64,000 bases of DNA from Nageia nagi (lineage: Eukaryota > Pinophyta): NCBI GenBank assembly GCA_050084985.1, contig JBITNC010000001.1:186186001-186250000 (forward strand). Direction: 5' to 3'. Below the pieces are notes generated by a model. The model did not search any database, was not told the DNA's origin, and worked only from the letters and a program-made list of their open reading frames with translations. This document shows positions 11,955 to 24,371 of this stretch, piece by piece. Numbering within the stretch: position 1 is the first letter of the stretch; each line of letters opens with the position of its first letter. Position numbers and translations under genes: made by a program.

Positions 11955-14650
11955 TTTCATACAACTATAATGTGGAGCTTTTACAAACTATGAGTACAAC
12001 TAAAGTGAAAGTACAAGATAAGAATGAAATGAACACAAAACATAAAGTGCATGGTATTTTAAAAATTATTATTATTTATTTTGGTGCAAATATAAATAAA
12101 TACTTAGGATGATTCAATGTAAAATCCATATGAATATCATAATGATTATAAATAGCAATTTTCTCTTAGTTGTTCTAATTATTTTTTTATTCAATTTGAC
12201 TCTTTATCTTAGTTTTGTAGCTTTAAATATAGTTAATCTTTCTAACATAATATTTTTATGTTTCACTAAAAAATGATTCTATTCAAGCATTTAGTAAGGT
12301 AAAGTATCAATCTTGTAGGGATGTAGATAATTTTGCAAGGGTTATTTGGTACCCTCCATAGGAAGCTATCATAAATAGAGGGGGCCTCCTACTTTGGTTT
12401 TCATCTTTGAGTATGGGTTAGGTCATGGTAATCAAGTCCATGTACCCTAGAGTATTATGATATAATTTAGTACAAGAAAGCAAATATGATATGCAATTAA
12501 TATGTAATGCGCACTCCTCCCTCAACAATGTTTATAATCCCTTTTGGAGTATGATTTTTTTTAACACTTTTTCCTTTTTAAATTAAGTGAAGTAAAATAA
12601 TATTTTTTTATGTACTTAATAAAGAGAAAGCAAGTTTTTAATTAGTAAATAAACCTTGATTCAAGTTATAAGTTTTAAATCCAAAGTAAATTTTCTATGT
12701 ATGCATTAATACCCCTCAAGGATGAATGTAATTTCACTATTATATAACATAAAAATGAAGGCAAGCCTAGGATGCACCAAGCAATGAAATAGTATGAACA
12801 AGGTATTGAAAAGAATTTCAAATTCTTACCCAAACTCAAATGTTCTCTCCTAATCTAGGTGTAAAGCTAAGTAGGCTAAAAGTCCCTTCTAAATGAGAGA
12901 CATTTCAATAAACTAAGTTAATAACTAAGGCCAACTTTACAAAAATGAAAGCAATGATGGATGCACACTCTATCATGAGTGAAAACATATTCCCTAATCC
13001 TTTACAAAACTATGTTTGGCTATGACAAGCTAAATAACCTAGACTTAATATAAAAATTTTACTAAAAATTGAAAAGTTGAGACACATTAGTCCTAGGCAT
13101 GGTTTGAACTACATCTAGACTAAGATTTATCTGAGTAAAAATGGCCTTTATTTGTAGGTATGGTCTGAATCACATCTAGTTTGTAATTTTTCTAAAAAAC
13201 CTAGGCATCTATTTAGTGGAATAACATTCATAGGATTGATTATGAAGCTTGAAATGTACTATTTTTGGGGTGCAATGTGCCTAGGGTCTAGGCATAGTGC
13301 ACTTGAAGGTTAGGGATTTAGGTGCAATTAACCTAGTCCTAGTTATGTTATGCCTAACAAATGGGATCTTGGGTATGGTGCACCTATGCTAGGGCATTTT
13401 TCACCTATCCTAAAGAATATTTTGAGCTCTAAAACTTCTTTGTAACATTTTACTATTATTTTTAGATGTGGTGTGACTATTTCTAGGTATGAATTAGACC
13501 ATGATTGGGCTAAATTAGATAGATCAAAGCTCAAAATATCAAATATGATCCACCTCTCTCCTTATACTATCATATTAAAATATTTATCAAAATTGATTGT
13601 AAATTACATATGCTTTACATATTTTTTTCACTTGGATGGGTGAAAAATAAGAAAAACAAATCCTCCAAATATAAGAAAAATTTGAAAATTCAAGGAAAAA
13701 TTGGGGAAAACACCAAATATGAAGGATTTTGCTACTTCATGTAAGGTTCACCATTTAATGTAGGTTGAAACTTGCACTACATATGGAGTAACATTCATAA
13801 GTAAGTCAAATTCACATACAAACTTCAAGTTACATAATTATGCTTTTCTTAATAAGCATTTGGTAGAAAACATGACAAAGGTGTGGTCATATCTATGAAT
13901 AATGAGCTAAAAATTTGTAATAACATAAATAAACCTTAAATTCATTTAATATGTGTAGGGGGACCTTCATATTAGGCCCTTTGAGAAGCTTAAGTGAGCA
14001 TGGTGTGAGTCTCCTCACTCCAAATAGCATGTGATCCCCCTAGCCCTCAAATCATTGAGAACAAATGAAATAGATATGTCTATTTATGCAAATGCTTGTG
14101 CTTATATCATATTTCAACAATTTCTATGGTGGATTTGAATAATTAAGATGATATTTACATGTTTAAATGGTCAAAAATGATATCTAATGTATGAAATCAT
14201 TTAAAACTATAAATTCTTTAAAATTAAGAGATCTTTAAAGATCCTTAGATCAATTTGATCCAAGGATACCCATGAGATCTAATGGATATCCACAATATGT
14301 GTTTATGATATTATGATTTAAAACTATGATTTCAATTTTAGAAATACAAACTTATATTATTTTTTCCTAACAAAATACTATATGCATACAAATTTAGTGG
14401 AGGATACAAAGGTAGGTCTTCCAAAGCTCCTCCATGGTTGTGTTCTCTTAAAATCCTTATAAAAACCTTGCATACACCAACTACATGCAATAATAACTCA
14501 ATACAACCATAAAATCATCATAGGAATGTTACCTCATGTGTATGGAACTAATATTTGGGAGATTTGATAGAGAATTATGGAGTAAATCCTTGGTCCTTCA
14601 AAGCCTTCTCTCAAAACCCTAACAATGTAACCTTGGATTAATTTTTAATA
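11955..14650 (-). repeat. Element A 5' LTR and leader
   Basis: On the minus strand this stretch aligns with the region upstream of element C's gag (21,560-23,843). Shared blocks include GGGTATCCTTGGATC with TTAAGATC-like runs (about 14,260), the segment around a TATA-like GATATAAGC (about 14,100), the block with TGAGGGCTAGGGG (about 14,040) and AGGATGCACC-like sequence (about 12,770). It also carries a cluster of palindromic GGTGCA/TGCACC-type motifs (13,270-13,400). The same block upstream of two gag genes in opposite orientation is what defines it as LTR plus leader. I could not place the LTR/leader boundary or the primer-binding site. Confidence 0.6.
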
Positions 14651-15471
14651 CCTAAAAAGGAATTTTAATTTATTTAAAATACCCTTTTAGGTATTCAAAA
14701 AAATTTATTTAATTTATTAAGTACCCTTTTTTATGTGCACTCTCATCTACCTTTATATTTTATGATAATATGTCAGTTTAACATCACAATAAGCCTAAAG
14801 AGGAGCCTTAACACTATACATGTTCCCTATAAAGGTGGAGGGGTTGTGCATGATCAAATATTTGACATGATATGATATAATCATGAATCCTTGATAGATG
14901 GTAATATACATGTATCATTCCTGAATGATGTTTATCAAAACCACCTATCATCTATGGATGTTGTTATACTCTTAACTCTAGATTCCTACAATATTTCATC
15001 CATTCATGAGAAAGATTTTGCATATTAGAGGTGGGACAAAAACATAGAGTGAAAGGGAAAACCATTTTGGAATGGTAACTAAGTGGCACCATTGGGTTTC
15101 TATGATCAAAGTTGGGTTGAGGTCAGATTCATAGCTTCATTCTTCAAATAAGCTCATCATTTATCCTCATTCAATTGGATTTCACTTTCATTCATTGTCA
15201 CAAATAAAGTATAGGTCTATATCTTTAGTAAATCCAATTTTGATAGGTCATGTCAATTAGGTTAATATCACCTTTGATGTCATCAATTTCCTATTATTTT
15301 ATGGTATATTAGTTAAGTTAATATTCTATAAATAACCCTAATTATTATTATTTTAGTTATAATAATTGGTGAACTTGACATCTTTTCAATACATCAAATT
15401 ATCCTTCACTAGTTATGCCAAAACCCTATAATTTTAAATAGGAATAATCTTGCATTTCAAGTGTTTCAAAA
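14651..15471 (+). other. Junction of A and B; likely 5' LTR/leader remnant of B with TATA box
   Basis: There is no gene here. A TATA-like CTATAAATAACCC at 15,328-15,340 lies about 140 bases before the gag start of element B, with a pyrimidine-rich stretch between, as in an LTR promoter and leader. Part of B's 5' LTR was probably removed or split when A entered next to it, but no matching piece on the other side of A was recognised. Confidence 0.45.
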
Positions 15472-16510
15472 ATGGAACCTACAAAATTTCTTTCCATGGT
15501 TAATAGCTTTAATAAGGAAACCAAATCTAATCTAAAGAATATGTTATATGGAAATGAAGAGAGAAGTGAAGCCTCTAACATTATGGATAATAGTCGATCT
15601 ATTGGAGGTGTGCCACCCATGTCTAGGGATTTGAATCCACTATGTGATCAAATTCATAATAATAGGGTACCTAATGTGTAATTGGAATTTATTTTTGATA
15701 CATGCAATGGTGAGGGAGATCTTATGGCTCATATCAAGGATTTCAAAATGATGTTTGAACTAAAATTTGGGGTGAATGATGACTTGATTTCTAAATACTT
15801 CTCTACTATATTTAAAAGTGATGCATTCAATTAGTACTTCTCTTTACCCATTAAATATATTAATTGCTATGCATAGCTTATCTCAATATTCTATATCCAT
15901 TTTAAATATCATGCTCCTATACAAATGATAGTTTTATATTTAGTTAGTGCTATCCAAGGCTCAAATGAGAGATTTGATAAAATTTCCCAAAGATTCCCAA
16001 AGATATGGAGCATAATTCTTGAATTTTTATTTGAGTCTCATGTCACATCCATGTTTTTCTACAATATTCATCCTAATTAAAATTCATAGCTTTGGATTAC
16101 ATGATACTACCCTTTACAAAAATTATGCATAGGCTTACCCAAAAAGAAAAGTGCTTAGTTGATATGTATGACATGAAATATGGAAATCCTAATAAGAAAA
16201 CTAAGGATGATAGACATCATAAAAAGAAAGATAAATAGGTACATTTCATAAAATAACCCTCATATAAAGAGCAACAAAAGATTCAAGTAAGGAAAAATTT
16301 TAGGAAGAATAATAAGTTACCTTTGGTTCCTTCCATTATGTTCAAGGATTGTTTACAAAAGGGGCTAGTCAAAATTGATATGAAATAAGAGCTAGGCCCA
16401 TATGATGATAAACACATTTGGTATAATGAAGCTAGGTTTTATGAATATCACAAAGTTAAAAATAAAAAAATAAATGCATGTATGATCCTAAGGAAAAATT
16501 GTAAGAATTG
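15472..16510 (+). pseudogene. Element B gag remnant
   Basis: The gene opens with ATG at 15,472 (MEPTKFLSMV) and runs 69 codons to a TAA that replaces a probable Gln (PNV-stop-LEF). The same frame then continues with NGEGDLMAHIKDFKMMFELK and YFSLPIKYINCYA, the gag core region. A later part (about 16,400-16,500) has WYNEARFYEYHKVKNKKINAC, a zinc-knuckle-like block whose first Cys is changed to Tyr. The Met-Glu-Pro start is shared with A and C. The minus-strand ORF at 15426-15620 is a shadow. Confidence 0.72.
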
Positions 16511-16689
16511 TTGGATGATGAAAAGATGCAATATGAGGCCCATGCAATTGATTTAGAGGAAGTCAAACCCCTCAACAACAAATATCATTTTAACCAAGAA
16601 CTATGTGACACTACTAAGAGAGAAATACCTAGAGGGAGTGTTAATCCAACTACAATAAATTGAATTAAGGTCCCTCATAATTTTCATAT

Positions 16690-17340
16690 GCAATAACTTC
16701 CTAAGAAACTAAAGGTAACTCATTCTAAGATAAGTATTTTTGAACTTTTGCAATTATCAAATAATCATAGAAATGCTCTATTTGATGCACTAAAGAAAAT
16801 TAAAGTTAATGAAAATATTCATGTTTCTAAATTTGTGAAATTAATTGGTAATCTTAATACTAATTTAGTTTGTAACATGCTTTCCTTTCAAGAGAGTGAA
16901 TTGCCTAGTGAAGATGTTATTGATAATAATCTAGGACTATATATTCATGTTAATATTGATAGTGTTCATATTAAAAAATATTTGATCAATACTAGTTTAA
17001 ATGTAAATGTATGTTAAGTTGAATTATTGCAAAAGTATTTTCCTTCAATTTATGTAAAAATGAAAAGAACCACTATTAGCATAAAAGGATTTGATAATAT
17101 TGAAAAAGAATGCATTAGATATTTGTCTATGACTATTGAAGTAGGTGGTAAAATTGTTCATCAAAATATTGATATTTTTCAAGTGAAATTACCATATAAT
17201 ATGTTATTTGGTACACCATGGATACATAAGATTAGGTTTGTTACTTTCACATTGCATCAATTGATTAAATTTATACACAAAGGCTAGCATGTTACTATTC
17301 ATTCAAAAGATAATCCAATAGAAGTATACTAAGTAGTTGA
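16690..17340 (+). pseudogene. Element B aspartic protease remnant
   Basis: Two open stretches, 16,748-17,017 and 17,027-17,287, form one frame-shifted domain. It starts with ISIFELLQLSNNHRNALFDA, the block that precedes the protease in Tat elements (compare E near 50,105: ITLFELLQQFESYREAM). The active site reads KKYLINTSLNVNV where LIDTG/LIDGG is expected, so the catalytic Asp is now Asn. The C-terminal signature PYNMLFGTPWIHKI is intact. A single base change between the two stretches separates the halves. Confidence 0.8.
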
Positions 17341-18599
17341 GAGGTTCTGTATTCCTCATGATTTGTTCAAAAATGAGGAAGATGCACTAACACCTATCAT
17401 AAATATTGCTCCATAAGAAGTAGACCTTAGAACATATAAAATCTCAAAGATAAACATCTATAAGAATTTTAGAAAACTTTGACAACCTCGTTTTATCCTA
17501 AAAATGAAAAACTACCACTTAGAGGAGCCCAAAACTAAGCATCATTGCTCTATTCTTGAGTAAAATAATAATCCTATTAAATATGTTAACGTTCTTTATC
17601 AAGAACATGAAGAAAAAAGTGCATCCAACATAACTTCTATTTCACCTAAATTGCCAAGACACGTAAGTATGCATTTCAATAGTATTGATGTTACTTTTGC
17701 TAATGAATATATGCATAAATCTCAATATGGTATAAAAAAATTATGTAAGAATAAGTATGGTATTATAGAGCCTATTATAAATCAAGGTTAGCACAATAGA
17801 ATAACCAATGTTGGATTTAATGAGTCTATACCTAGCTCATCTTCATTAGTTCTAGTCATTCAACATGTTGATAGCAATGATTAGAGATGAATAAAATATA
17901 TATTTGATTAGTTATTGCATTATTGTATGATGATTTTTCTAATAGAGGAGTTACAAGATTACTATGAAGATCCATTATTACCTCCTATGACTCTAATTTG
18001 AGTGGACATCATTAGTAATGATGATGCTATCCTTGAGAATATGGGGGTACATAGTGAGTTCCCCAAATATAGTAAAAACATGCTCGTAGCTTAGTTTATG
18101 TGACATCAAGATTATTTTGATGAGAAGGTCTACATGGATGATGCAAATATTTTAGGTTATCACCTTATCCTTCTCTTCATTTTTCATTCATCTTTCATTT
18201 ATTTTTTATTCATTTTTCATCATGTCAATCATAGGTCTAAGTAGTCAGTCTTTTATAATCAATCATCTCATTCTCTAATGGGGTGATGGTGTAAGGTTCC
18301 TAGCATCATCACTCTATTATTTTAATCTATTACATCTAATTTTGAATGCAATAATTATGACATTGCCTATGCTTCCCTAAATCAATAACAAAATATCTTA
18401 TCTTAGTAAAGAAACATTATAAGTAAACATCGGTACCCAAGAGGATCCATGGTTGATCAAAATAGGAGTTTGGTTAACCTTGGAAGAAGATAAAAGGTAC
18501 TAACTATTGCTAAAAGAGTTCTTTGATTTTTTTCCTTGGTATTATTCTAAAATTTTGTGAACTTAATCCTAATTTTAACACTTATAGCCTAGTTGTCAA
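17341..18599 (+). other. Element B protease-to-RT linker, with pyrimidine-rich repeat
   Basis: This is stop-rich sequence in the position of the poorly conserved linker. Readable scraps include NITSISPKLPRHVSMHFNSI (about 17,625), YYEDPLLPP and ENMGVHSEFPKYSKNM. At 18,166-18,222 there is a run built from TTCATTT/TTCATTCA units, a simple pyrimidine-rich repeat. No separate gene is supported. Confidence 0.55.
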
Positions 18600-19304
18600 T
18601 GAAATTATAAAATAGTCCAATAAAAGCCTAGAAAGATGCATCCTAAGGTAGCCCTTATTATTAAAAATGAAATTCAAAATTATCTTATTTCTAGTTATAT
18701 TGCTCCTATTGATTATTCCCCATGAATTTCTAACATTATGCATGCATCTATCCTAATGGTGAAATAAGATGTTGTACATATTTCAAGGTTATCAACAAGG
18801 CATGTCCTAAAGATGCCTTTCCTTTACCTAACATCAAGATATGATTTTAGATTCAATAATATGCCATGAGAATTTTTCTTTCATTGATGTATTTTCTATA
18901 TATAATCAAATTAGGATCAATAAGGAGGACCAACATAGGACAACTTTAATTACTCCTTAGGGCACATTTTGTTCAATGGTCATGCCTTTTAGTCTAAAGA
19001 TGTAGGTGCAACTTATCAAAGAGCAATGGTGAGTATATTCCATGACATGATCCATGATAGTGTTGAGGTGTGTGTTGATGATATCCTAGCATATTCCACA
19101 ACCAAATATTATCATATTAAAAATTTGATAAATATGTTTCAAATAATGAAAGAATACAAGTTGAAGTTGAAGCCTAAAAAGTGTGTGTTTGCAATCTCAT
19201 CATGTAAATTACTCGGGTTTGTTATTTCAAGAAGAGGTATAAAGGTGGATACTAATAAAGTTTCAACAATTTTGGATTTTCCTCCTCCTAATAATTTGAA
19301 ATAA
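18600..19304 (+). pseudogene. Element B reverse transcriptase remnant
   Basis: The fingers region starts near 18,620 (MHPKVALIIKNEIQNYLIS) and is damaged by stops through about 19,000. The palm and thumb are better preserved from 19,006: GATYQRAMVSIFHDMIHD, VEVCVDDILAYSTTK with both catalytic Asp residues present, LKLKPKKCVFAISS and LLGFVISRRGIKVDTNKV. The end NLK is the usual RT/RNase H connection. The sequence is inactive because of the damaged N-terminal half. Confidence 0.83.
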
Positions 19305-20440
19305 TTGATAAGTATTAAAGGAAAAAATCAAGTAGTCATATGATTCATTGCTCAACTAGTAGATATGAATGCCCCATTTTCTCATTTACTAAAGAAAGAT
19401 GAGAAATTCATTTGGGATGAAAAGTGTAAAAAGTCTTTGGATAAGATCAAAGGGCACCTCAATAATGCTCTATTTATATCTCCTTATAATTTACAAAATA
19501 TTTTTTTACTTTGTATTTCATTAACATTAAGTGCATTAGGGGTAATGTTAGCTTAGAAAGATGACAATAACAAGAAAAGAGCAATCTACTATATAGTAAG
19601 ACCTTACAAGATTATGAGATAAGTTATACTCCAATTGAAAATATGGTTTGTTATAGTATTTTCAAATGAAAATTTAATATACTACATTCTTGTAAATAAA
19701 ACATATATCATAGCTCAGTACGATCCTCTTAGATATCTCATGTCTAAATCCTACCTATCTAGAAGAGAAACAAAATGGGTAATGTTGCTTCAAGAGTTTG
19801 ATTTAGTATTTATCAATCAAAAGTTTATAAAGGGATAAATTATAGCATATAACATTATAAATAACCTATGAATCAAGTTATATATCATATAGGAATATTT
19901 TCTTGATGAAGTGGATAGTCAGAACAACCCTAAACCTAGCATTGCCATTGCAGTCCTACATTACTGCTCCATTCCTAAGCTTGAGTACCCATAAGTGTTT
20001 GTTGGTTTTATATAAAATGATGAGTTGGCCCTATTATTTAATGGTTATAAGTGAATATAAGGATAAAGAGTAGTAATTTTCCTCATAAACCCTCATGGTG
20101 ATATTATCCCCATGTCTTATCATTTAAGTTTTACTTACCCTAACAATATGGAAAAATATGAGGCTGTAATTTTAGGTTTTGAAAGCTACAATACTTCTAA
20201 AAGTGAAAAGGATAAAAATATTTGGTGATTATAAACTCATTATGAAATAAGTTTCAAACATCTATAACACCAAATATCCTAGGTTACAACCATATAAATA
20301 AATGGTGGAGAATCTCCTCATCTACTTTAATGAGTATGAAATTGACAACATTTCAAGAGACAACAACATGTATGTTGATGCCATGGCTAGTGCCACATCC
20401 ATTGCTTATATTAACATAGAAGATTAAGAATCTATAATTA
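19305..20440 (+). pseudogene. Element B RNase H and second RNase H remnants
   Basis: The first RNase H is seen at 19,365-19,560 (FIWDEKCKKSLDKIKGHL, then SLTLSALGVMLA, with stops after), continuing to RAIYYIVRPYKIMR. The connecting part at 19,635-19,838 includes KSYLSRRETKWVMLLQEFDL. The second, archaeal-type RNase H is represented by VVIFLINPHGDIIPMSYHLS and MEKYEAVILGF (about 20,080-20,180) and NNMYVDAMASATS near 20,370-20,400. Its presence is the main reason to call B Tat-like. Confidence 0.7.
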
Positions 20441-20559
20441 TAATAAAAAAATATAGGTAAACCTTTCCATCAGCATGTTATTGAAGAGTTTGTTAAAGAT
20501 CATTATTATGCAGCTACTTGTATCAATGTGTGTGAATGATATCAAGATGTTTTGAATTA

Positions 20560-21335
20560 TCTTTAAAATGGTGTTGTTCCTATTTCCTTTTCTCATAATG
20601 TTAGAATTACACTTAAAAAGATAGCTAATAAGTATGTCATCATTTATGATTTGTTGTATAGAAGGCATTTTGATGGTGCTCTTCTTAGATGGTGAATGAG
20701 GCATCAAGTAGACACAACCCTTCATCACGCTTATGATGATGAATGTGGAAAATACTTTAGAGCTAATTTTATTTATCAAAATTTTCTTATAATAGGTTAT
20801 TATTGGCCTAATATGCTTAAATATTATGAATTACATGTTAATAAATCTAAAAAATGTTAAAAGAATGCTAATCTTTAATCTTCTCCTTATCATGCTTTGC
20901 ATTTTATTGTATCTCCTTGGTCTTTTTTTATTTAGCAACATGGATTTATTAGTAAAATTAACCTTGTTTCAAGATATTTACATAAGTTATTATTATAGCT
21001 ATACAATACTTCACTAAATTGGTGGAGCCTATACCCATGAAATCTATAAAAGGAGGTAAGATTGTTGAATTTCTTATTGAGTTTATCATTTCTAGATATG
21101 GTGTGCCTTCTAAATTATTCATTGATAATGGTACTAGCTTTAATGGTAATGAAGTTAAAAACTTTTATGCTAAATATAAAATTGAATAGAAATTATCTAC
21201 CCCATATTATCCCTAAAGTAATGGTCAAGTTGAAGCTTCTAACATGGTCATTAAGAGTATCTTATCCAAAATTGTTGCAAAACATGGTAAACATTAGCAT
21301 GAAAAACTCTCTTATGCTTTGTGGGCCTATAGAAC
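20560..21335 (+). pseudogene. Element B integrase remnant, cut by element C
   Basis: The zinc-binding part reads FDGALLRW and HHAYDDECGKYFRANF (about 20,670-20,760) and GYYWPNMLKYYELHV. The core reads YFTKLVEPIPMKSIKGGKIV (from about 21,013), LFIDNGTSFNGNEVKNFYAK (about 21,116) with the second catalytic Asp, TPYYP-stop-SNGQVEASN with the catalytic Glu, and ALWAYRT. There the protein stops because the LTR of element C starts at 21,336. The ORF listed at 21,062-21,340 in another frame is a shadow of this integrase. Confidence 0.85.
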
Positions 21336-23843
21336 TGTAGATATTGAAAAATAATACTTTTGAGTATATATGTTTTTATTACATTGATACATTGTAATTC
21401 ATTATTTGATTATTTTTAATGTTTATTATGCAAATTCAAACTACTCAAAAGACCAAATTAGAGCAAAAAATGACTTAAAACACAAATATGAGAAAAAATG
21501 GGTATCTACCCCAAATAAATTAAGTTAACTCAAGAGGTATATAACTCAATGAAAAATTATAAAATGGGTATATAATCTATATTAGCTTAAACATTCATTG
21601 TGAACACTCATTGGAACATATGGGTATCCTTGAATCTAATTGATTAAAGGATCTTTAAGGATATTTGAATTTAAAGTATTTTAAGGTTTTAAAGTGTTAG
21701 ATATTGTATTTAGCCATCAAAACATGTAAAGGTTTCTTCCATAGTTTTAATCCACCATTGAATTTGTATAAATAACACATAGACTAAAGCATTTGTACAA
21801 TAGGCATACAAAATTCATTTTTTCTCAATTAATTGAGGGATTAGGGGCTCACATGCCATTTGAAGTAGGGAGATTCACTTCATGCTCACTTAGGTGTCTC
21901 ATTTGGAGGTCTCCCTTCATATTTATATGTATTTAGGTTTTCTTAATATTTTTGCAAAGTTTGAGTTTAATATTCAAAGATATAAACATACCTTTATCAA
22001 GATTACTAACTAATACTAATTAATTAAAGCAATGTTATGTAATTTCAAGTTTGTGTGTGTATTTGATTTGTTTATGCTATTTAATCCATATATAGCATGA
22101 ATTTTAATGTACATTAGGTGGTGAACCTGATTTGAACCAACTACAAGCTTCAAATTCAATGTTTTCCTCACCTTTTTCCTTCAATTTTTAAGTTTTGCTC
22201 ATTTTTGGTGTTTCTTGATTTTCTTATTTTTCACCCATGTAAGTGGGTAAATAAGTAAAGCTTGTTATATTTAAGACCAAATTTGAGTGAGTTTTTGATA
22301 GGAAATCCTAAGGATAGGGGAATACTAGATTTGATATTTGGATCTTTAACATACCATTTTTTGCCCAGTTATGGACAAAACCTTGCCTAGTAATAGTTGT
22401 ATCGTACCTAGAAATAAAAGTAAGAAGTTGCAAGAAGGTTTTAGATTGGTTTAAAAGCTTAGAATAAACTCCAAAATAGGTGTATTACACCCAACACTAG
22501 GTGCACTACACCTCAAATACTAGTATCTAAATGCATTACAACCAATTCCTAAACCCCCATACACACTATGCCTAGCCCCTAGGTATATTAGGTTCAAGAA
22601 GTATCCCATTTTGATCCCTAAAACTAAACCCAAGTGCATTATGCCCCTAAATATAAGCTTATTTTTCACAAAAAAAACTTATATGAGATTCATTTTAGAT
22701 AATGGATAGAAATAAAGGCCTATTTTTCTGAATACAAACTTAGTTGAGATGTGATTCCAACTACACCTAGGGCCAATAAACTTTAGCTTTTTAGTTTTTA
22801 GTCAAAATTTTGTAATAGGGTATGGTTTTTTGGCTTTTAGTAGCCAAAAATAGTGTTTTAATAGTTTATGTGATGTGTTTAAACACATGATAGGCTATAC
22901 ATCCATTGTTATTTTTATTTTTTCTTAGTTGGCTTAGTGATTAGATTTAGTTTGTTTAAAGATCTATTATTTTGGGAGGGAATTGTAACCTACTTGGGTT
23001 TACACCTACAGTAGGAGGGAATGTTCTTTTTTAGGTAAGAATTTGAATTTCTTTTTATACCTTGTTCATATCATTTTATTTTTTAGTGCATCCTAGGATT
23101 GCCTTATTTTCAGTTGTATAGTAGCAAAAAATTGCATTTATCCATGTGGGGAATTATTGCATATACAAGAAATTTAATTTGGACTTAAAATTCATATCTT
23201 AAATAAAAGTTTAATTGCATGTTAGGAATTTTTTCTCTTTTTATTAATTGCATATAAAATCATTTCTTTCCTTCATTTAATTAATAAAATAAAAAGGTTA
23301 TAAAAAAAGCATACTTGGTAATGGATTTGCACCATTGTTGAGGAAGTAATGTGCACTTCATATTAATTGCATGTCATATTTACTTTTTGTATTAAATTCC
23401 ATCATAATACTAGGGAGTTACTAGAGCATGTGGACATTATTACCATGACCTAATTTATACCTAGAGATGAAAATCAAAGTGGAATCCCCCCTCTATTAAG
23501 GATAGCTTCCTATAGAGGTACAAATGTACCCTTGCAAAATGATCTATACCACTAGAAGATTGAGCCTTTTACCTAATAAATGCTTCGATATAATCATTGT
23601 ATCTAGAAAAAATTAAAGAAGGTTATGTTGGAATGAACAATTTGTATTAAAATCTATCAAAACTAAAAATAGTGATTGTATATCATATTAAGTGTTTTTG
23701 TAAAACTTACACCAAACTAAATAAGAATAATTTTTTTAGAAAAAACCATAAGCTCTTTTTTTGGTATTTGTTTCATTCATTTTTGCACTTTCACTTTCAT
23801 TATACTCACAGTTGTAAAAGTTTTACATTATAGTTGTGTTATA
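21336..23843 (+). repeat. Element C 5' LTR and leader
   Basis: The stretch begins TGTAGA, the same six bases as E's LTR, right where B's integrase frame ends. The five bases before it (AGAAC, 21,331-21,335) are the expected left copy of a target duplication whose partner is outside the window. From about 21,560 it aligns with the minus strand of A's 5' region. It contains the promoter at 21,767 and a cluster of palindromic GGTGTATTACACC-like motifs (22,475-22,640). It ends at the gag ATG. The exact LTR end and primer-binding site are not resolved. Confidence 0.65.
21767..21775 (+). promoter_or_regulatory. TATA box of element C LTR
   Basis: TATAAATAA lies about 430 bases into the LTR, in the block that is conserved with element A. 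It is the best candidate for the element's RNA polymerase II core promoter. Confidence 0.6.
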
Positions 23844-24371
23844 ATGGAGCCTGGGGGTTCCCTTATGGAAATGGTGGAAATAAGGGCTCAAAAGAAATAA
23901 AAATAGGAAAGTGAGGGAAAATATGAACCAAAAAATAGTATGCATAATAATTTAATTTAGTTTTAGAAGGTTCTACAAACCTTTCAATATCTTACACCCA
24001 AAAAAATCTCAAGAGTGATGGAGGAAGTTCACAACTCAGGTGGTTTCATACCACAAGCTTATCCACAACCATATAGAATGCAAAGAGATATTTATGTTTG
24101 GTATTATAATTACAATAGTGCCATCATGAGTAGTAATTTACCCCAAGCTTCTATTGGTAGATCTTTTTCCCCTCCAAAACTTAAAAAAAAATAACCTAAT
24201 GAAAGAAATTAGTATTCAAAGATAATGGATAGTATTCAAAAGAAAATACCTCAACCATCCATCTCATAAAAAGATATTAATCCACCTAAAACATCCCTTG
24301 AACAAAATTTTATCCAAGGTTTATCTCCACCTCAAGAATGCAAACTATATACCAACCAAGATACCATATTT
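23844..24371 (+). pseudogene. Element C gag, N-terminal part, interrupted by element D
   Basis: ATG at 23,844 starts MEPGGSLMEMVEIRAQK, which aligns with A's MEP start after a matching leader; the identical placement supports this start. The frame goes on with stops through VLQTFQYLTPKK, SGGFIPQAYPQPYRM and PPQECKLYTNQDTIF, ending at 24,371 where D's LTR begins. In element A the same bases continue without interruption, so the break is an insertion. Confidence 0.8.

Larger units (their letters stand above)
4015..14650 (-). mobile_element. Element A: decayed Tat-type Ty3/gypsy retrotransposon
   Basis: Read on the minus strand, the domains appear in full order: 5' LTR/leader (14,650-12,010), gag (11,954-9,440), protease (8,800-8,330), RT (7,110-6,440), RNase H and a second, archaeal-type RNase H (about 6,430-5,400), and integrase (5,260-4,015). 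The second RNase H after the first places it in the Tat lineage of non-chromoviral gypsy elements. It is a near relative of element C: their gag starts, LTRs and protease regions align base by base. It therefore serves as an internal empty-site control for the insertions that split C. The 5' boundary lies between about 14,330 and 14,990; I could not fix it or find a target duplication. Confidence 0.85.
15300..21335 (+). mobile_element. Element B: older Tat-like Ty3/gypsy element, truncated by C
   Basis: Plus-strand domains run gag (15,472), protease (16,690), RT (18,600), RNase H (19,320), a second RNase H (about 19,990), and integrase zinc and core (20,560-21,335). The order and the second RNase H match Tat elements, but B is clearly more diverged from A, C and E than A is from C. 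The integrase reading frame stops abruptly at 21,335 inside the conserved LWAYRT block, exactly where a TGTAGA LTR start of element C begins. B is therefore the oldest layer of the nest, and its 3' part should lie to the right of the window. Confidence 0.8.

Noticed and set aside
20438-20779. Minus-strand ORF of 113 codons
   Set aside because: Antisense to B's integrase zinc region; no similarity of its own.
21062-21340. Leu-rich 92-codon ORF resembling a membrane protein
   Set aside because: It is an out-of-frame reading of B's integrase, whose true frame has all the integrase motifs.
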